A model generated the notes under the pieces. It did not search any database. It saw only the letters and a list, made by a program, of their open reading frames with translations, and was not told the DNA's origin. Below, in pieces: positions 1-12,374 of a stretch of 64,000 bases of DNA; the stretch's first letter is position 1, and the number at the start of each line of letters is the position of its first letter. The stretch comes from Rotaria sp. Silwood1. Taxonomy: Eukaryota > Rotifera > Eurotatoria > Philodinida > Philodinidae. The translations under genes and the position numbers were made by a program. The stretch covers positions 124,001 to 188,000 of the forward strand of contig CAJNOP010000117.1 of the NCBI GenBank assembly GCA_905250075.1, in the 5' to 3' direction.

Positions 1-50
1 TTTTACATACAGTTCATTCTAGAGAGCTGCGTTTTTTTTTATTTATTCAG

Positions 51-86
51 GCACTTAATGTTCCTCCAGATCAGATGAAAGAATAG
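51..86 (+). CDS. possible last coding exon of a gene starting left of the window
   Basis: A pyrimidine tract ending in ATTTATTCAG (to 50) is followed by 12 codons reading ALNVPPDQMKE and TAG. Bases 1-30 can be read in the same frame (ending FILESC) but the donor after it (GC|GTTTTT) is weak. This looks like the terminal exon of an upstream plus-strand gene; the protein is not recognisable from so little. It could also be chance. Confidence 0.3.
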   Translation, partial: ALNVPPDQMKE

Positions 87-356
87 TTTCGTTGAAAAAT
101 TTCTAATGGTTTTTCAAGATTTTAGAAGCTTCAACACGCTTCAGAAAATTAAAGAGAACATCCATAACGTGATCTTCAGTTCTACATCATGAAATCGAGT
201 GAAAATAGATATTTGCACAGACTTTGGACTTTGATCTGAGAGATTTAGAGAGTTCGAAAAAAAAAAAGTTTCATAATTTTGGAATTGGAAAAAAATCTTC
301 ATAATAAATTCTTTTTTTTTTGGTTTAGACATTGTTTATCACAAAATAATCGAACA

Positions 357-850
357 ATGAATAGTCCATTTTCACATCAACAATTCACTGATTTAACAAA
401 TTTAATTGATTATTCACCACCATCAAATTCTATGACAAATATTTTTTCTGAATCTGATGATACAAATGATTTAAATGGAAATAAAAAATTTATTGCTAAA
501 CGAGCACAAATTGGTAAACAACAAAAAAAAATAAAACAAAATTTCCTTTTTTTTTATGTTTTTTTTTGTTTGTTTTAGATATGACTAAACAAGTAACAGA
601 TGCTCGTGCTTTATATTTTATGTTAGGTATTAAAATGAAATGTAAATTTTGTTTTGAAAATGGTGAATCATTTGAAGTTTATCGATCTCATATGTTACGT
701 AATGGTGCAGGTACAATACTTTGTCCAATATTACGTGCTTATATATGTCCAAAATGTGGTGCTACTGGAGATTTAGCACATACATTACGTTATTGTCCAT
801 TACATCAATCACCGGGTAATACTCAATTACTTGGTAGTGCTTTTGATTAA
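357..850 (+). CDS. nanos: Nanos family RNA-binding zinc-finger protein
   Basis: Two coding exons (357-513 and 579-850) joined through a 65-bp AT-rich intron give 142 residues. The C-terminal half carries the Nanos double CCHC zinc finger: C74, C77, H90, C101 (C-X2-C-X12-H-X10-C) and C109, C112, H120, C125 (C-X2-C-X7-H-X4-C), with the family signatures EVYRSH, CPILRAY and CPKCGATGD. Nanos proteins act in the cytoplasm with Pumilio and the CCR4-NOT deadenylase to repress mRNAs, classically in germline precursors. The N-terminal 60 residues are Ser/Asn/Asp-rich without a recognised motif; whether a short NOT1-interacting motif exists cannot be judged. The start is the first ATG in frame; a possible splice acceptor (TTTAG, 327-328) lies 28 bases upstream, so the leader is probably cis- or trans-spliced there. 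Identification is firm; orthology to a particular Nanos paralog is not possible. Confidence 0.95.
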
Positions 851-1849
851 ATTTCAATGTGTATGAATGATTCTATAGGAACTCTTTAGTGTGTGCCATT
901 CAAATATTTTCTTCGACTCTATTACTTTAATGTAGATCTGATATATATATACATATTAGTTTTGTCATTATTAATGTGTTATTGTCTTTTCCGCATATCA
1001 TATATATATATATATAAATAATAATTTTCTTCTATAAAAATAATTCTTTCTCTTGGTTGATTGATATAAAGTCCACTGAAATTTTCGTAGTGGTAAGTGT
1101 TATTAGTTTTTTTTTTCTTCTCTTTTTTTTGTTCCGTTGTATATGTGTATGTTTTATGTGTGAGAGAGAGAGAGAGAGTCGTCTATGTGTAAGTCTATAA
1201 GTGTGTGGTTTCTTCTTTTTTTTTTTCGTTTGTTCTTGTGTTATTGTCTCGATTTGAGGCAAAAATTGTTGCAGTACGTTTTTTGTTTTATTTCATGAAA
1301 AGAGTCAGATGAAAAAAGAAAAAAAAAGAACATGATTGATAATAAATTAAATGAAGAATGATTATTATTTTTGAATTTTATTAATATTTCAATTGTTCAA
1401 AACTTATCTTATAAGAGAATTATTGGAAATTATGGTTCTATATTTAGAAAATCTCTATCATTCGAAAAAAGACAAACGATACTTCGAAATGCAATATAAT
1501 ACTACGGTCATTTCACTAATATTGATTGAATATTTTCGTCTTATATTTTTCGAAGAAAAATTTAAAAAAAAGCTTTTTTCAATAAAAGATCTAAATTGTT
1601 TATAAGTTTGTTAGATTGGTGTTTTGTAACAATATCAAAAATCAAATTTGTTGATGTGCTGTCCTTGTTTTTTGGAATGATTGCTTTTAACTTTTTGAGA
1701 ATACTAACCAGCGTCCTACATCTCTTGTTAACTAAAATTTTTCTAACTACCAATAATTTTCTGTTGGACATAATGTAATGAACTACTTTCATATTGACTT
1801 AAATATTGTCGCTTAATATCTCTCAAATTTTCTATTTGCTACACATTAC

Positions 1850-2135
1850 CAATTTTGACAGCTTGACCATCAATATCGATACGTTCAAGTATATCTGCTG
1901 CTACTAATTTTTTTAGCAGCTGATGTACCGTGAATACAAGATGCATCATCATCTTCAAAAACGTAATCATTATCTATAAATAATTGTTTTATTGAAAATA
2001 CGTCAACCCATTCGAATAAGTGAATATATAGAGCGGTATTCATTGTCTTCTTAGCACTTGTTTTCTCATTCAGTCTGATAAATTTCTTTTTCAGAGGATA
2101 GCTTCAAATCTTCTTTTGCAAAATGAGACATATCG
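1850..2135 (-). pseudogene. decayed coding fragment, family unknown
   Basis: Read on the minus strand, this stretch gives protein-like sequence spread over more than one frame: an ATG-initiated stretch beginning [16 protein letters not shown], then a frame with [12 protein letters not shown] and [13 protein letters not shown], then another with [14 protein letters not shown]. At least two frame changes separate the parts, and the composition (acidic, ordered codons) is less random than the surroundings. I do not recognise the family. It looks like a dead copy of a cellular gene or of a DNA-transposon gene; spliced exons are an alternative but I see no convincing GT-AG borders. Confidence 0.35.
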
Positions 2136-2226
2136 ATTTATTAACTATATATCGATTTGTTGTGGATATCATCAATTCACTCCAAGATGAAGAAACTTTT
2201 CGACCACCCTTTATATTATCCATCGG

Positions 2227-2648
2227 CCATAAAAGTTTTCATATCGAAAAAATTAGAACTTCATCCTGGATAGAATAACAAAGACAGCTGTCTCAAAAGA
2301 CAAAAAACTTTTTTTCGTGGAATCAAAGAATGATCATTCAGATAGATAAGACTTGGAACACTGATGGCAGACATATAATAAAAGTCTATTATTAGTCGTA
2401 ATTTAGTACTATATGGTTGATCGCTTGAGGCCATATACTTGTCATGGACTGTCAAATGTTCTATTGGAAAAATGTTCCATATAACACAAAACCACAATCA
2501 ATAATGAACTTCGATTATATGCGTATGATTAGCGCCCCAAGCATTATCTATCTGAATTATCATCATTTGGTTTTCGAGATAACTCTTTTAGCTATTTCAT
2601 CCAGAATGAAGTTCTAATTTCTCAGAGATATAAACTTTCATGAATGAA
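2227..2648. repeat. foldback / MITE-like element with ~50-bp terminal inverted repeats
   Basis: The left arm (about 2227-2278) and the reverse complement of the right arm (about 2588-2648) share the core AATTAGAACTTCATYCTGGAT with flanking similarity (AAAGTTT..ATATC). Interior about 310 bp without coding capacity. No target-site duplication was defined, so the family is open; a non-autonomous DNA transposon is most likely. Confidence 0.6.
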
Positions 2649-3646
2649 AAATAGTAGAAAGTATTCAAGGTCATTTTTCTTGAAAATGGGTGTTATCAGT
2701 GTGAACAACATTTTTAAAGCTTGATAGCAGATACACTCTCACAAGTTGAACCTTATCGATTGGTAAATTGAGACTTTTTTTCCTATGTCGATGTAGTAAA
2801 AAGATAATACACAATATTTTAAACAGCTGATCACTTTCAGTTTTTAATGCTGTATTTTTTGGTGTTAGTAATAAGCTCGTAGTACTAAAAAGTCGATATA
2901 GGTTAACTTTTCTATAGAACATTTAAATGAGCTAACAATTTCAGTTTGGTAGTGTTAGATGATGTTCTTTTGAATGCACATAAAAAATCAAATTTTGACC
3001 AAGTATCTCGATTTCCTCATGGGAACTCTCTTAAGAAACAAAATATAAAATTATCACTTCAATTAAAACTTTTTGTTTCAACATTTTTTTACACATATTA
3101 ATTCTTATATTTAGAGAATCTCCTTCCTTTTTAAAGTCCTTTACTAGTTTAATTTCATATCTATTTACATAAATTTTGTCGTATTAACCAATTCTCTTCA
3201 TACCAGTTAGCATATTTTCAATTGAATTGTTATCATGTCAAATACAAATTTGATTGTCACGTCATCAAACAACTGCATACATCATTCTATCAACTCAATT
3301 GCCACCACATGAAATTGTGTCATGCACAACATACATCTCTTCTCTTAATTGGCTACCACTGTTCAACATTAAAATGTCTATAACAAACGCCAATAGTACT
3401 GTCAATCAACAATAGAAAAGAATTTTTTTTTTTTTTTTGTTAACAAAATGACATCAATCTTTTTCTTTTCTATTACAAAAATAAAAAACACACACACAAA
3501 TATGATTAAGCTAGGATTGTCAATACGAATATAATAAATGCACAACAGTAACAACAACAAAAAAAGGAAAAGAAAACAGACACATTGTAAATACAATGGA
3601 ATGAGAAATAAAGAAAAAACTTTTTTTTGTTTTTTTTTTGTACAAA

Positions 3647-6600
3647 TTATACATGTACTAAAGGTAATTGTTTAGATGATGGAAGTGAATATTTACTTCC
3701 ATTAATTTTCGTATGTTTATATGAATAATTTATTCCATAAGCATCTCGTCCATGACAATTACCATAATGATACGAATGATTTTCATCCGTTGTTTTACAA
3801 CATAAATAACGACAAAAGAATTTTTTCCATGTTAAAAGTGTTTTACTATTTAAATTAATCCATAAACCTGTTGTTATACCAACAATTAATAAGAAAAAAT
3901 ATTTTGCCATATAAATTGTAAAACTTGGTTGCATAATCCATGATGAATAAGATTGATGTGGACAATTCTGACAATGAAGATTGTCTTCCCATATTTTACG
4001 ATAACGAAGTTCATAAAAATAAATACCAATAACCTAAAAAGATTTAAAAAAAAAAAAAAAGTAAAGTCATTTTCTAATATTGTTTTGATATACTTACAAA
4101 TGTTGCTGGTACAGTATAAAGAATTGAATAAAGTCCAATACGAACCATTAATTTTTCTAATTTACTTGTTTTTGTTCGATCTTGTATTTTTATAACATTT
4201 CTTATACGCATTAAACTTATTAAACCACATAAAAGAAATATTGTGCCAACGGTTAAAAATGTTATTAATGGTATTATAACAAAACGACGTAACATTGTTG
4301 AATCTGTATGTCCAATATAACATATACCACTTATTGGATCACCATCAATACCATTTAATATAAGAATAGTTATTGTTTGAAAACATGGTAGAAGCCATGC
4401 AATAAGATGATAATAAAGTGAATAATGAGCAATAGCTTCAGATGACCATTTAAAGCCAGCAGCAAGAAACCATGCTAATGTTAATATAACCCACCAAATC
4501 GATGAAGCCATACCAAAAAAATATATTAAAACAAAAACAAATGCACAATTTGAAGGACCAGACACACGAACAAGTTGAACATAAGATGGTGGAATAACCT
4601 AAAGAAAAATTTATTTAGTCTAAAATTTTGAATGATAATTTGATTTTAGAAGAAGATAAGACATGCGGATTTAAGATAGATTCGAATATAAATTTTAATT
4701 TGACTGTAGTAGAATGAACTTTTATATAGAACTGAATTTGTATTAAGAGAAAATTTAAATCTAACATAGGAAGTTCTCCAATTGACATATCACTTTTGGA
4801 TCAAAAAAACAATCTGCATTATATGAGTCCAAATGAATTATGAATCACTTGAAAGGAGTTTGTATTCAGTGGTTATTGCTATGAAGATTTGGTACTTTTA
4901 CGGTAGTTTTTCAATAAATGCCGTGATCGCTAAGAGAATTAAGTTTCTACGCTAATAACGTTCTTTATATATATATATCGCTGGTTTATAACGGTAGATC
5001 TAATGTTTCTATAACCAAATCAAAAGATCTGAAACTTCCACAATTCTTCTCGAAGTCTACTTCTATGCAAATTTTCAAGTTGAAATTTGAAAATCAATAA
5101 ACTACTCTACATATACCGTATCTAAACAATAACAAACTGAGAATGAAAACTTTTTTCAAGATATTCAAAACTTTTTAAAATTCTACTTAACGTACATAGT
5201 TCCAAATCAAATGTGACTAATCAATTTAGAGATTTCTTTCATAAGATAATTTCCATATACACTTGAATCTAATTCTATCGTATACAAGTCAATATATATT
5301 AAAATGTTCATATAGAAATTTTTTTTTTTTGTGTTTAATATTATTTACCTCATTATCTAATCGACATGCAACATTTTCATGTCCTAATCCTAAACGTAAT
5401 AAATAACCACATGAAATAAAAAAATAACATAAAGCCAAAAATATAATTGGCCTTTGTGGATATTTAAATCTTGTTATATCAATAACAAATGTTAATAAAA
5501 CAAATGCACATGATATTGCACATAATAAACTTAAGAAAGTTAACCATTTATTCATTAAGGATTTTGATTGTTCATCAGAAAAATATGGTGAATAACATGG
5601 TGGAATACATTTTCCTTTTGATTCATTATTATTTATAATACGATAACCTAATGATGTATTACATTGACAACATGATGTTGGAGATGATGAACGAGATTTC
5701 AATATAGGTTTTCTTGATACTTCATCTTTTTTTGGATCCATACAAATAGGATTATCATTAATTGATGGATATTGTTCACATTTTAATGCATCAGGCCATA
5801 GAAAACCATATCGTATATAATATGATTCACATGGTTCACGAACACGTTCACAAACCTAATAAATATTAAAGTATTTGGAGAAAAAAAAAATAATAAAATC
5901 TAGAGAAATTAATTTTTATTTACTTCACGACATGGTAATATTGTTTCCGAATAATTTGGTAAACATAATGGCATATAAATTGAACAAAGTAAAAAACGAA
6001 GTTCAGATGAACATCCAACAGCAAGTAAAGCTGTAAATTGATTGATCTAAATTAACAATGTATTTTGTTAGATATCGACAAAAAAAAAACTTCATTTATT
6101 TGACACGTTCAGTCATTTTCGAATTCATTCATTAAACCTTATGAACTAATATTTGAACTATTTCTTCACGGAAGCCTTTCAACAATCGATAGAACAACTC
6201 GTCTTTTTTTTTCCCTCTCTTTTATTGACACAATCATTTGCTGTAGTCTAATGATATCATAATATACATTTGTTTATTTGTCAGATCATTTATAAGGTCA
6301 GACAAATGTCAAACGAAGACTTTGCCGCTAGGGTACAATAGAATAACAAATATTCATTTATGTTTTACACCTATTTATAAGAGATCGATTAGCACATTGT
6401 AGGAGGGCGAAATGTAAAACATTCTTATCTGTCCAGATGACATGAATAATTCTTATCGATATATAATAATATATTTCAATCTTGATATTAAATCAAAATA
6501 ATTATAAAAAAATTAAAAAAAAACGAAAAGAATATCTGCTATTGAAAGCAACAAAAAAAAACAAAAAGATTTCTTACCACAAGTGCAACATCTTTTTGAT

Positions 6601-6760
6601 CTTGATGATTAAATTTATTAGGTAGATATGTTTGATTATATCCAATACTTTTACATTCATAATAAGTTATTGCTTGACATTGTGGTTGACTTTTTATTGA
6701 AATAATCTTTATTATTAATATTAAAAGAAGAAGAAATAATTGTTCGATTTTTTTATACAT
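3647..6760 (-). CDS. fz5/8: Frizzled receptor, Fz5/8 type
   Basis: Five exons on the minus strand (6760-6578, 6046-5924, 5855-5349, 4598-4098, 4033-3647), all introns in phase 0, give 566 residues. A signal peptide (residues 1-26, Leu/Ile-rich) precedes a cysteine-rich Wnt-binding domain (about 27-150) with the family spacing and motifs CQAIT, IGYNQT, FNHQDQ, ELRFLLCS and CREVCERV. The region CLPNY and a CMD motif after the domain resemble Fz5/8. Seven membrane segments follow, starting with the typical RPIIFLALCYF. The cytoplasmic tail contains KTLLTW (502-507), the KTxxxW motif that binds the Dishevelled PDZ domain. So this is a seven-pass Wnt receptor at the plasma membrane, apparently intact. 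The start is the first ATG in frame. The protein ends in LVHV, a possible PDZ ligand. Subfamily assignment rests on memory of the family, not on a tree. Confidence 0.95.
4820..5115. repeat. intronic copy of a dispersed palindromic MITE family
   Basis: In Frizzled intron 3 (5348-4599). Left end GAGTCCAAATGAATTATGAAT (4829-4849) resembles GGCTCAAATGAACTATGAAT at 18042. The right part, about 5060-5100, read on the minus strand matches the arm CTTGAAA.TTTGCATAGAA of the 18.0-kb element. Edges are approximate and divergence is clear. Confidence 0.45.
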
Positions 6761-9700
6761 GTTATTCTTGTATATATTGAATGTGCGAATGTATGTATTG
6801 ATATATATATATACCAAGGTGAAGAGAGAAAGAGAGAAAATAATGATCTAGAAGAGTAGAAACAAAAAGAAAAATTTTTCCTTTCTGCAACAGCTGGATA
6901 AATGAACTGTCACTATGTTCAATTTGACACAGCGGAAAAAAGAAATGAACAATGTCACCAATTAGATTACGAGATACCTTAGACATGCTAAAATTATATA
7001 AAAATGAACATGGGAACAGAAAAAGACATTCTTGATGTATGCAAAATTTTTGTCTTTTTCTCTGTTACAAGAATGTTTGACTATATATACATATATGTCA
7101 ATACTACATATATATAAATAAAAATTCGAATGTATTGGATTTTATTTTTATTTTACATACTTGAAGAAAAAGAACAAGGTCATTCTTATTCGTCCTGTTA
7201 TATATTTATATGCATATAGATAGAAATTCTTCTTCACCATCATCTATTTTACTTACATGTACTTGAATAATTATCTTCTCATCGTGTTAAGATCAATAAA
7301 GACGATAGATCCACATGCATGAGCGCATGCATCCTCTACTAAAATGGCATCTTCCCAATAATAAACGAGCAAAAAAGAAAGAAATAGAACGGGAACATAA
7401 GAAAAAAGAAAAGAAAAAAAAGTACTATCAACAAATAATAATAAGAACAGAAATAACTCTTCTGGGAATTAATAATGTGACAAGGATATTCACTCTATTT
7501 TTCAATAAAGTTCTAAAACTATTCTAGAAGAATTCAGCATACGAAGACTAATTAGACACTCAGTTGGTGTCCGTCTGACATATTATTCTTTTGTTTTTCT
7601 TAAACAAAATGTTCAAATAAACAATGAATCTCAACATGTTGCAAGATATAAAAATACAAAAAAAAAAAGAACACGACTGACTCTAACTCACTAGTTAGAT
7701 TTAGATATTCATCTGTTGAAGACAACAGTAACCAACCGAGAGCAAAAGAAAGATCGAGGTTATATAATCATACAAAGAGAAGCATGGTGATGACGTGCGT
7801 ATACACTTCTTATATAGAGAGAGATGAGAGGAGGTCAGAAGACGCTCGATCGTACAAAAAAAAAAAGAAAGAAAATGAGCAGTAACATTCACGCACGCGC
7901 GAAGCCTGTGAGAATACAAACGCAATCACAAATAATAATAAAAAAAAAAGAAGTAGAGAAAATTGATTTCTTTAAAAAGTTGAACTATACACAAAAGGAA
8001 AAGTAATTAGAAGATCTATTCATTCATGTCTGAAATCAAATCTTAGCTGTAATGATGTGAAAACATTTTATTCATATTGTCCTTTAAAAGTCAATGAATA
8101 TTATATTCTCGATAGATATGTAACATTCGTTATTTTTTTTTATGTCAAGAACTATCTAACACTATTCAATCTATTATAGTTTAACCTGTTCAACGAAGTA
8201 AATGTGTAAATGACATATAAAACATATATATATCAAACCTTACATTACATTATCGATCTCTCTATCTATCTATATGTATTACAGTCATGGTTGTTTGTTT
8301 TTTTTTTTTGTATGTCTACCTAACTAATTTTGTCGACAAAAAAATTGAACTCATCATTTTCTATAGTAACCAGGCATGAAGAAGGACAAAAAACGAGGTT
8401 GATAACGGTCAAGTGTTTCTTACTTTTAAAATAACCCGTAGATTGTCATTTAATAGATGAAAGAGCAAAAGCGAAAGAATGAATGAATCGATGATCTTTA
8501 TATTCAATGTTCGATTAACACAAGACCGACAGTTCGATAAAGTATATCAAAAGACAAACAACAACTGAGGTGACGACTAGAATGATTGAAAAAAAAACGA
8601 CCTAGACGTAGAAGAGGAATAGGCAGAATAAGCGATGGTGATGATGGCTAGACTCTCAAGTAGTGTTGAGTAAGAGGATAGAATAGTGTTGACGGTGCCC
8701 ACTCAAATGACCCCGAGAGCTACTCATCCTAATGGACGACCACCTACTATTCATTAATACATACGTCTAGTGTTTCCTGTTCTTTCGTGCAGCACGAGAG
8801 TCAGTCTACTTAATGTTTAGAGAGTGAAAGAAAATCTCGCATGTTCTGTCTTTCACCTGTACGTATATAGACTAACTAAGAGAAAATGAAAGAAACGAAT
8901 GAGAAGAAAGGATTATAAAATAGATTGAAGTGATCTAACTCGTTTCTTCTGTTTCTTTTTTGCGTGTTAATCTTAAGAGAATGACTTATATTGTTTGTAA
9001 AGAATAAAAATTGTATAATAATGAATGCTGTCATAAAGTTAGTTCTTTTTTTTTTCATTTGATAGGTAACGATGAACGAAACAAAATAATAATAATAAGA
9101 ACTCATCTAATCCTAGAATACTTGAACAATCTCTCTCCTTCTCTCTTATTGTATATAACAATGATGACAACTTATGTAGCTAAAAATGAAAATGAGAAGA
9201 GTCACTTCATTTTCAAGTGGAAGAATTAGATTTCACACATAATCAATATTCTATTTGATAATTATTCTTCAGCTTAACTAAATTCGAAATCAAGAGCAGA
9301 ATCAACCAATATATATATATATCAAAGCTAATCGACAATAAATAAATTTCGCTGACGACTATTTCTTTTTCTTTTCATAATCAGTAAATCTCAATTAGTT
9401 AGCCTTGGAATCGAACATGAATATGATAATATCTTGACAGAACAGCTGGTCTTTTTTTTTCTTTCATATAATTTCTGTTATATATTTGATAGCTGTGTTT
9501 TATATTACTAACAAGGACAATATTAATCATATCGCTATACGATTGACAGTAATAGATTATTATCAATGATTCTATGAGCACTGTAAAAATATAGCAAAAA
9601 AAAATTACATGAAATGTATAAGAAACTATCCATTGTCGATAATGCTATTGGCAATAAAGACACGTCTCTACTAGTTTTTTTTTTAATAATGTCGATAGAT

Positions 9701-10633
9701 GCATTAAACGCCTTGCAGGCATATCACTTTAAATAAACGTCGAATTTCCTGTATGAATACATTATATGATTTTAGCAGACGAGATGACTTGTTCTCATAC
9801 ATTATTATTTGCTCTTGCATAACCATTGAAATATATTAGAAACAATTAAATAGAAGAATTGTTTAAGTTACTTACACCATCTATTATTATCTTTGGATAT
9901 TCACATATTTTAATTTTTTGTTTTGTTGTAGGACGAAAGAAAGAAGCACTTCTATGATTGTATTATGAATAGAAAAAAACAAAATAATCGATATCGTTGA
10001 AGTGATAGATTAGGCTTTCTCGTTCATGTGTGAAGTATTGACGTAAGAGATTTTTATCTACGAAGAATGATGAACTAAGAGAGTCTATTATATCTATTGA
10101 AATTTTCAACTAAAACCTAATCAAATTATTAAATATAATAATTTATATAAAATCGATTATTTCAAAAGTTTGCTTTTTTTTTAAATTCAGGCTATACAAA
10201 GAAGCTATTTGATTTGGTGAATCCCTAAAAAAAAAAGAATAACATAAAACAATGTTGACAGACACTTATACAAAATAGTATAATTATCTTTATTAATATA
10301 CAAAATCAGATCGTCGATATTTTATTTTTCAAAGTTATAATATTCGATAATTCTTCTATTCAAAAAAAAAAATTCATAAACATCGACTGCAACAAACAAA
10401 GAAACTAGGTCAATGAACATTCATTATTATCATTCATCATAAAAGGCTAATAATGTCTACTGAATTTATCTTTATAATGTATCAAACAATTTTTCACAAA
10501 CAAAAAAAAACACGAAACATTTTCTTTCAAATTTATCTCTCTATTCATCAAAATGAACTTAAAGATGAACCATAAGATATGTTTATTTAACAAAAATGAC
10601 AATGTGTGGATATAGTTTTTAACATTTCATCTA
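6761..10633. other. intergenic region upstream of Frizzled
   Basis: About 3.9 kb without a recognisable gene. It should contain the Frizzled promoter. It holds AT microsatellites, GA-rich stretches (about 6815-6845, 7370-7430) and a slightly GC-richer block at about 8560-8830. Short ORFs here are homopolymer-driven and have no protein-like composition. Confidence 0.5.
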
Positions 10634-11934
10634 TCAATTTATATCATCCATATCTGATGATGATTCAACGACAGTTATATCAACATTATGATCATCATAT
10701 CGAGACGATGTATTACTTCGACTACTGGTTGATCGACTTGTTGCTTTCATTGGTTTTAATGAACGTTGAAAATCGTCAAGCTTATCAAGAAGGCCTGGAT
10801 TACGACGACAAAGAAGACGTACATCATCTACATTGATTGTCGTTCGTTTACCGTGTCTAAATGGATGAAAATTTTAATTACAACAAGAAAAAAAGAAGAA
10901 GGTGTCTTACTTTGAAAATACATCAAGATCTTGACAAAATGTTTCAATTTGTTGAAATGTTATATCACCAATGGCAGCTACGACTTGTTTATCTACAGTA
11001 ACATTTGATTGCATTTGTAATTGGTCACAAATTTTACCACATGCTGCATGAAGTGCTGCTTTTAATCTCTAAAGAAAAATAAAGCAAATTTTTATGTTTC
11101 TATTTTTTTTTATCGAAAAAAAAAATAAAATTTTTAAAACTCTTTATCAAATAATCCATTTCAAAACAAAAATCTTTTGTCAAAAAAAAAAAAAGGATAA
11201 TTAGTAGTTTATAAGAGAGGAAATTAGTCATTAAGTAGAGATATGCAGGATAAGCTTTGTTGCGTGCCTTATACTTTGACTAGATCCCGTTAGATTAGTT
11301 TCGGGCTTGAATACGTTTCGGTCCGAAAACTTTTAACTCAATTAGCTCTAATTGTGGCTGAACATGTTTTGTAACTTACCTTCTAGAATCTCTATCCGTA
11401 CTTTATCCTGCGACTTTTCTCATTTCACTCTCCTTTAATCCTATCCTAGTTGCAAGACTCTAAAAGTGATAAAGAGAAAAATATATTCTTATTAGAGAGA
11501 TGTCTAGGGTGAATTTTTTTCGTACATTATACCTTACTCGGTAGGGTAGTATAACCTATACACATTTCTATTATAATTTATGTGAGCTTTTACTGCGTAA
11601 ATTTTTCTACAGTGAATAGTACTTTAAACCTATACAAACTTCAAAAGAAAATGTTTTGTGATGAATATAGATAAATCAAAGTTTATTAATCACAATCCAT
11701 AAAGTTCATTGATTTCGATTTTTTCTACTTGAACATTTAAAATATATTGACTATACATGTGAAAATGTGTTAATGATCAATAGGGAGATTCAGAGACACG
11801 ATTTATATTCAACTTATAATAGATTTGTCATATCTTTTATATTCATTTCTGATGAGACAAAAAAAGTTTCTATGAAATTTCAAACGCACCAAGACAGGAT
11901 CTTGTACGAGTCGTTCATCATCTAAATCAGCCAT
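10634..11934 (-). CDS. CENPS: CENP-S / MHF1 histone-fold protein
   Basis: Three exons (11934-11890, 11068-10911, 10856-10634) give 141 residues. Residues 16-100 form a histone fold that matches vertebrate CENP-S: RLKAALHAACG at the start of helix 1, then VDKQVVAAIGDITFQQ.E.F, DLDVFSKHGKRTTIN and DDVRLLCRRNPGLL. CENP-S pairs with CENP-X; the heterotetramer works at the inner kinetochore (CENP-T-W-S-X) and with FANCM in DNA crosslink repair. The C-terminal 40 residues are Ser/Asp-rich and probably disordered, and end in an acidic DMDDIN. It lies on the same strand 441 bp downstream of the GIGYF stop codon, but has its own leader. The donor of intron 1 (G|GTGCGT) is unusual but the reading frame across it (DPVL|RLKAAL) fits the family. 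Intron 1 (820 bp) contains repeat-like sequence. Confidence 0.92.
11233..11440. repeat. possible MITE in CENP-S intron 1
   Basis: The intron is locally richer in G+C. TAGAGATATGCAGGATAA (11237-11254) is partly repeated in inverted form near 11383-11412 (AATCTCTATCC, TTTATCCTGC), and its start resembles the AGAGATGTGCC ends of the 31.2-kb element. The internal order of the pieces differs between ends, so the structure is not settled. Confidence 0.3.
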
Positions 11935-12374
11935 AATCTAAAAATGTTATACATTTCATAAACTTACCTATAAACAATTCGAGAAAAACAAAACAAAACA
12001 AATCAAAATATAATTATTTTTCATTTTATCTCTCTGTCTGTCCGGATTTTTAGTTTTTTTTTTATAAATAATAATAGAATAAAGAATCGTTAAAGAAAAC
12101 CAACAACATCAGACAACAAAAAAAAACAAAACAAAACAAATGACTCAACAAACAGGCTTTCAACGATAATAATTATGTAATAAAAGTGACGTATAATCAG
12201 ACAAAAAAAAACAGTATACACTTTTAAAAAGCTCATAAGAAACCGCACGTATTATCAATGGATTTAAGAACAAAATCGTACGTTCGGAAATGACAAGAGA
12301 GATAAACGATATAAAATATATACACATAGTGAAAATAAGAGATGAACTTTTTAATGTTTTCTTTTAATTTTTTT

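Larger units (their letters stand above)
851..3646. other. intergenic region between Nanos and Frizzled
   Basis: Downstream of Nanos there are AT microsatellites (about 940-1020) and a GA run (about 1160-1180). No intact gene is seen. A decayed coding fragment lies at about 1850-2135 and a foldback element at 2227-2648 (listed separately). The part next to Frizzled is A/T homopolymer-rich and probably holds its 3' UTR. Confidence 0.6.

Noticed and set aside
3402-3596. 64-codon Leu/Phe-rich ORF downstream of Frizzled
   Set aside because: Produced by poly-T/A tracts in the probable 3' UTR; no splice link to Frizzled, whose stop is at 3647.
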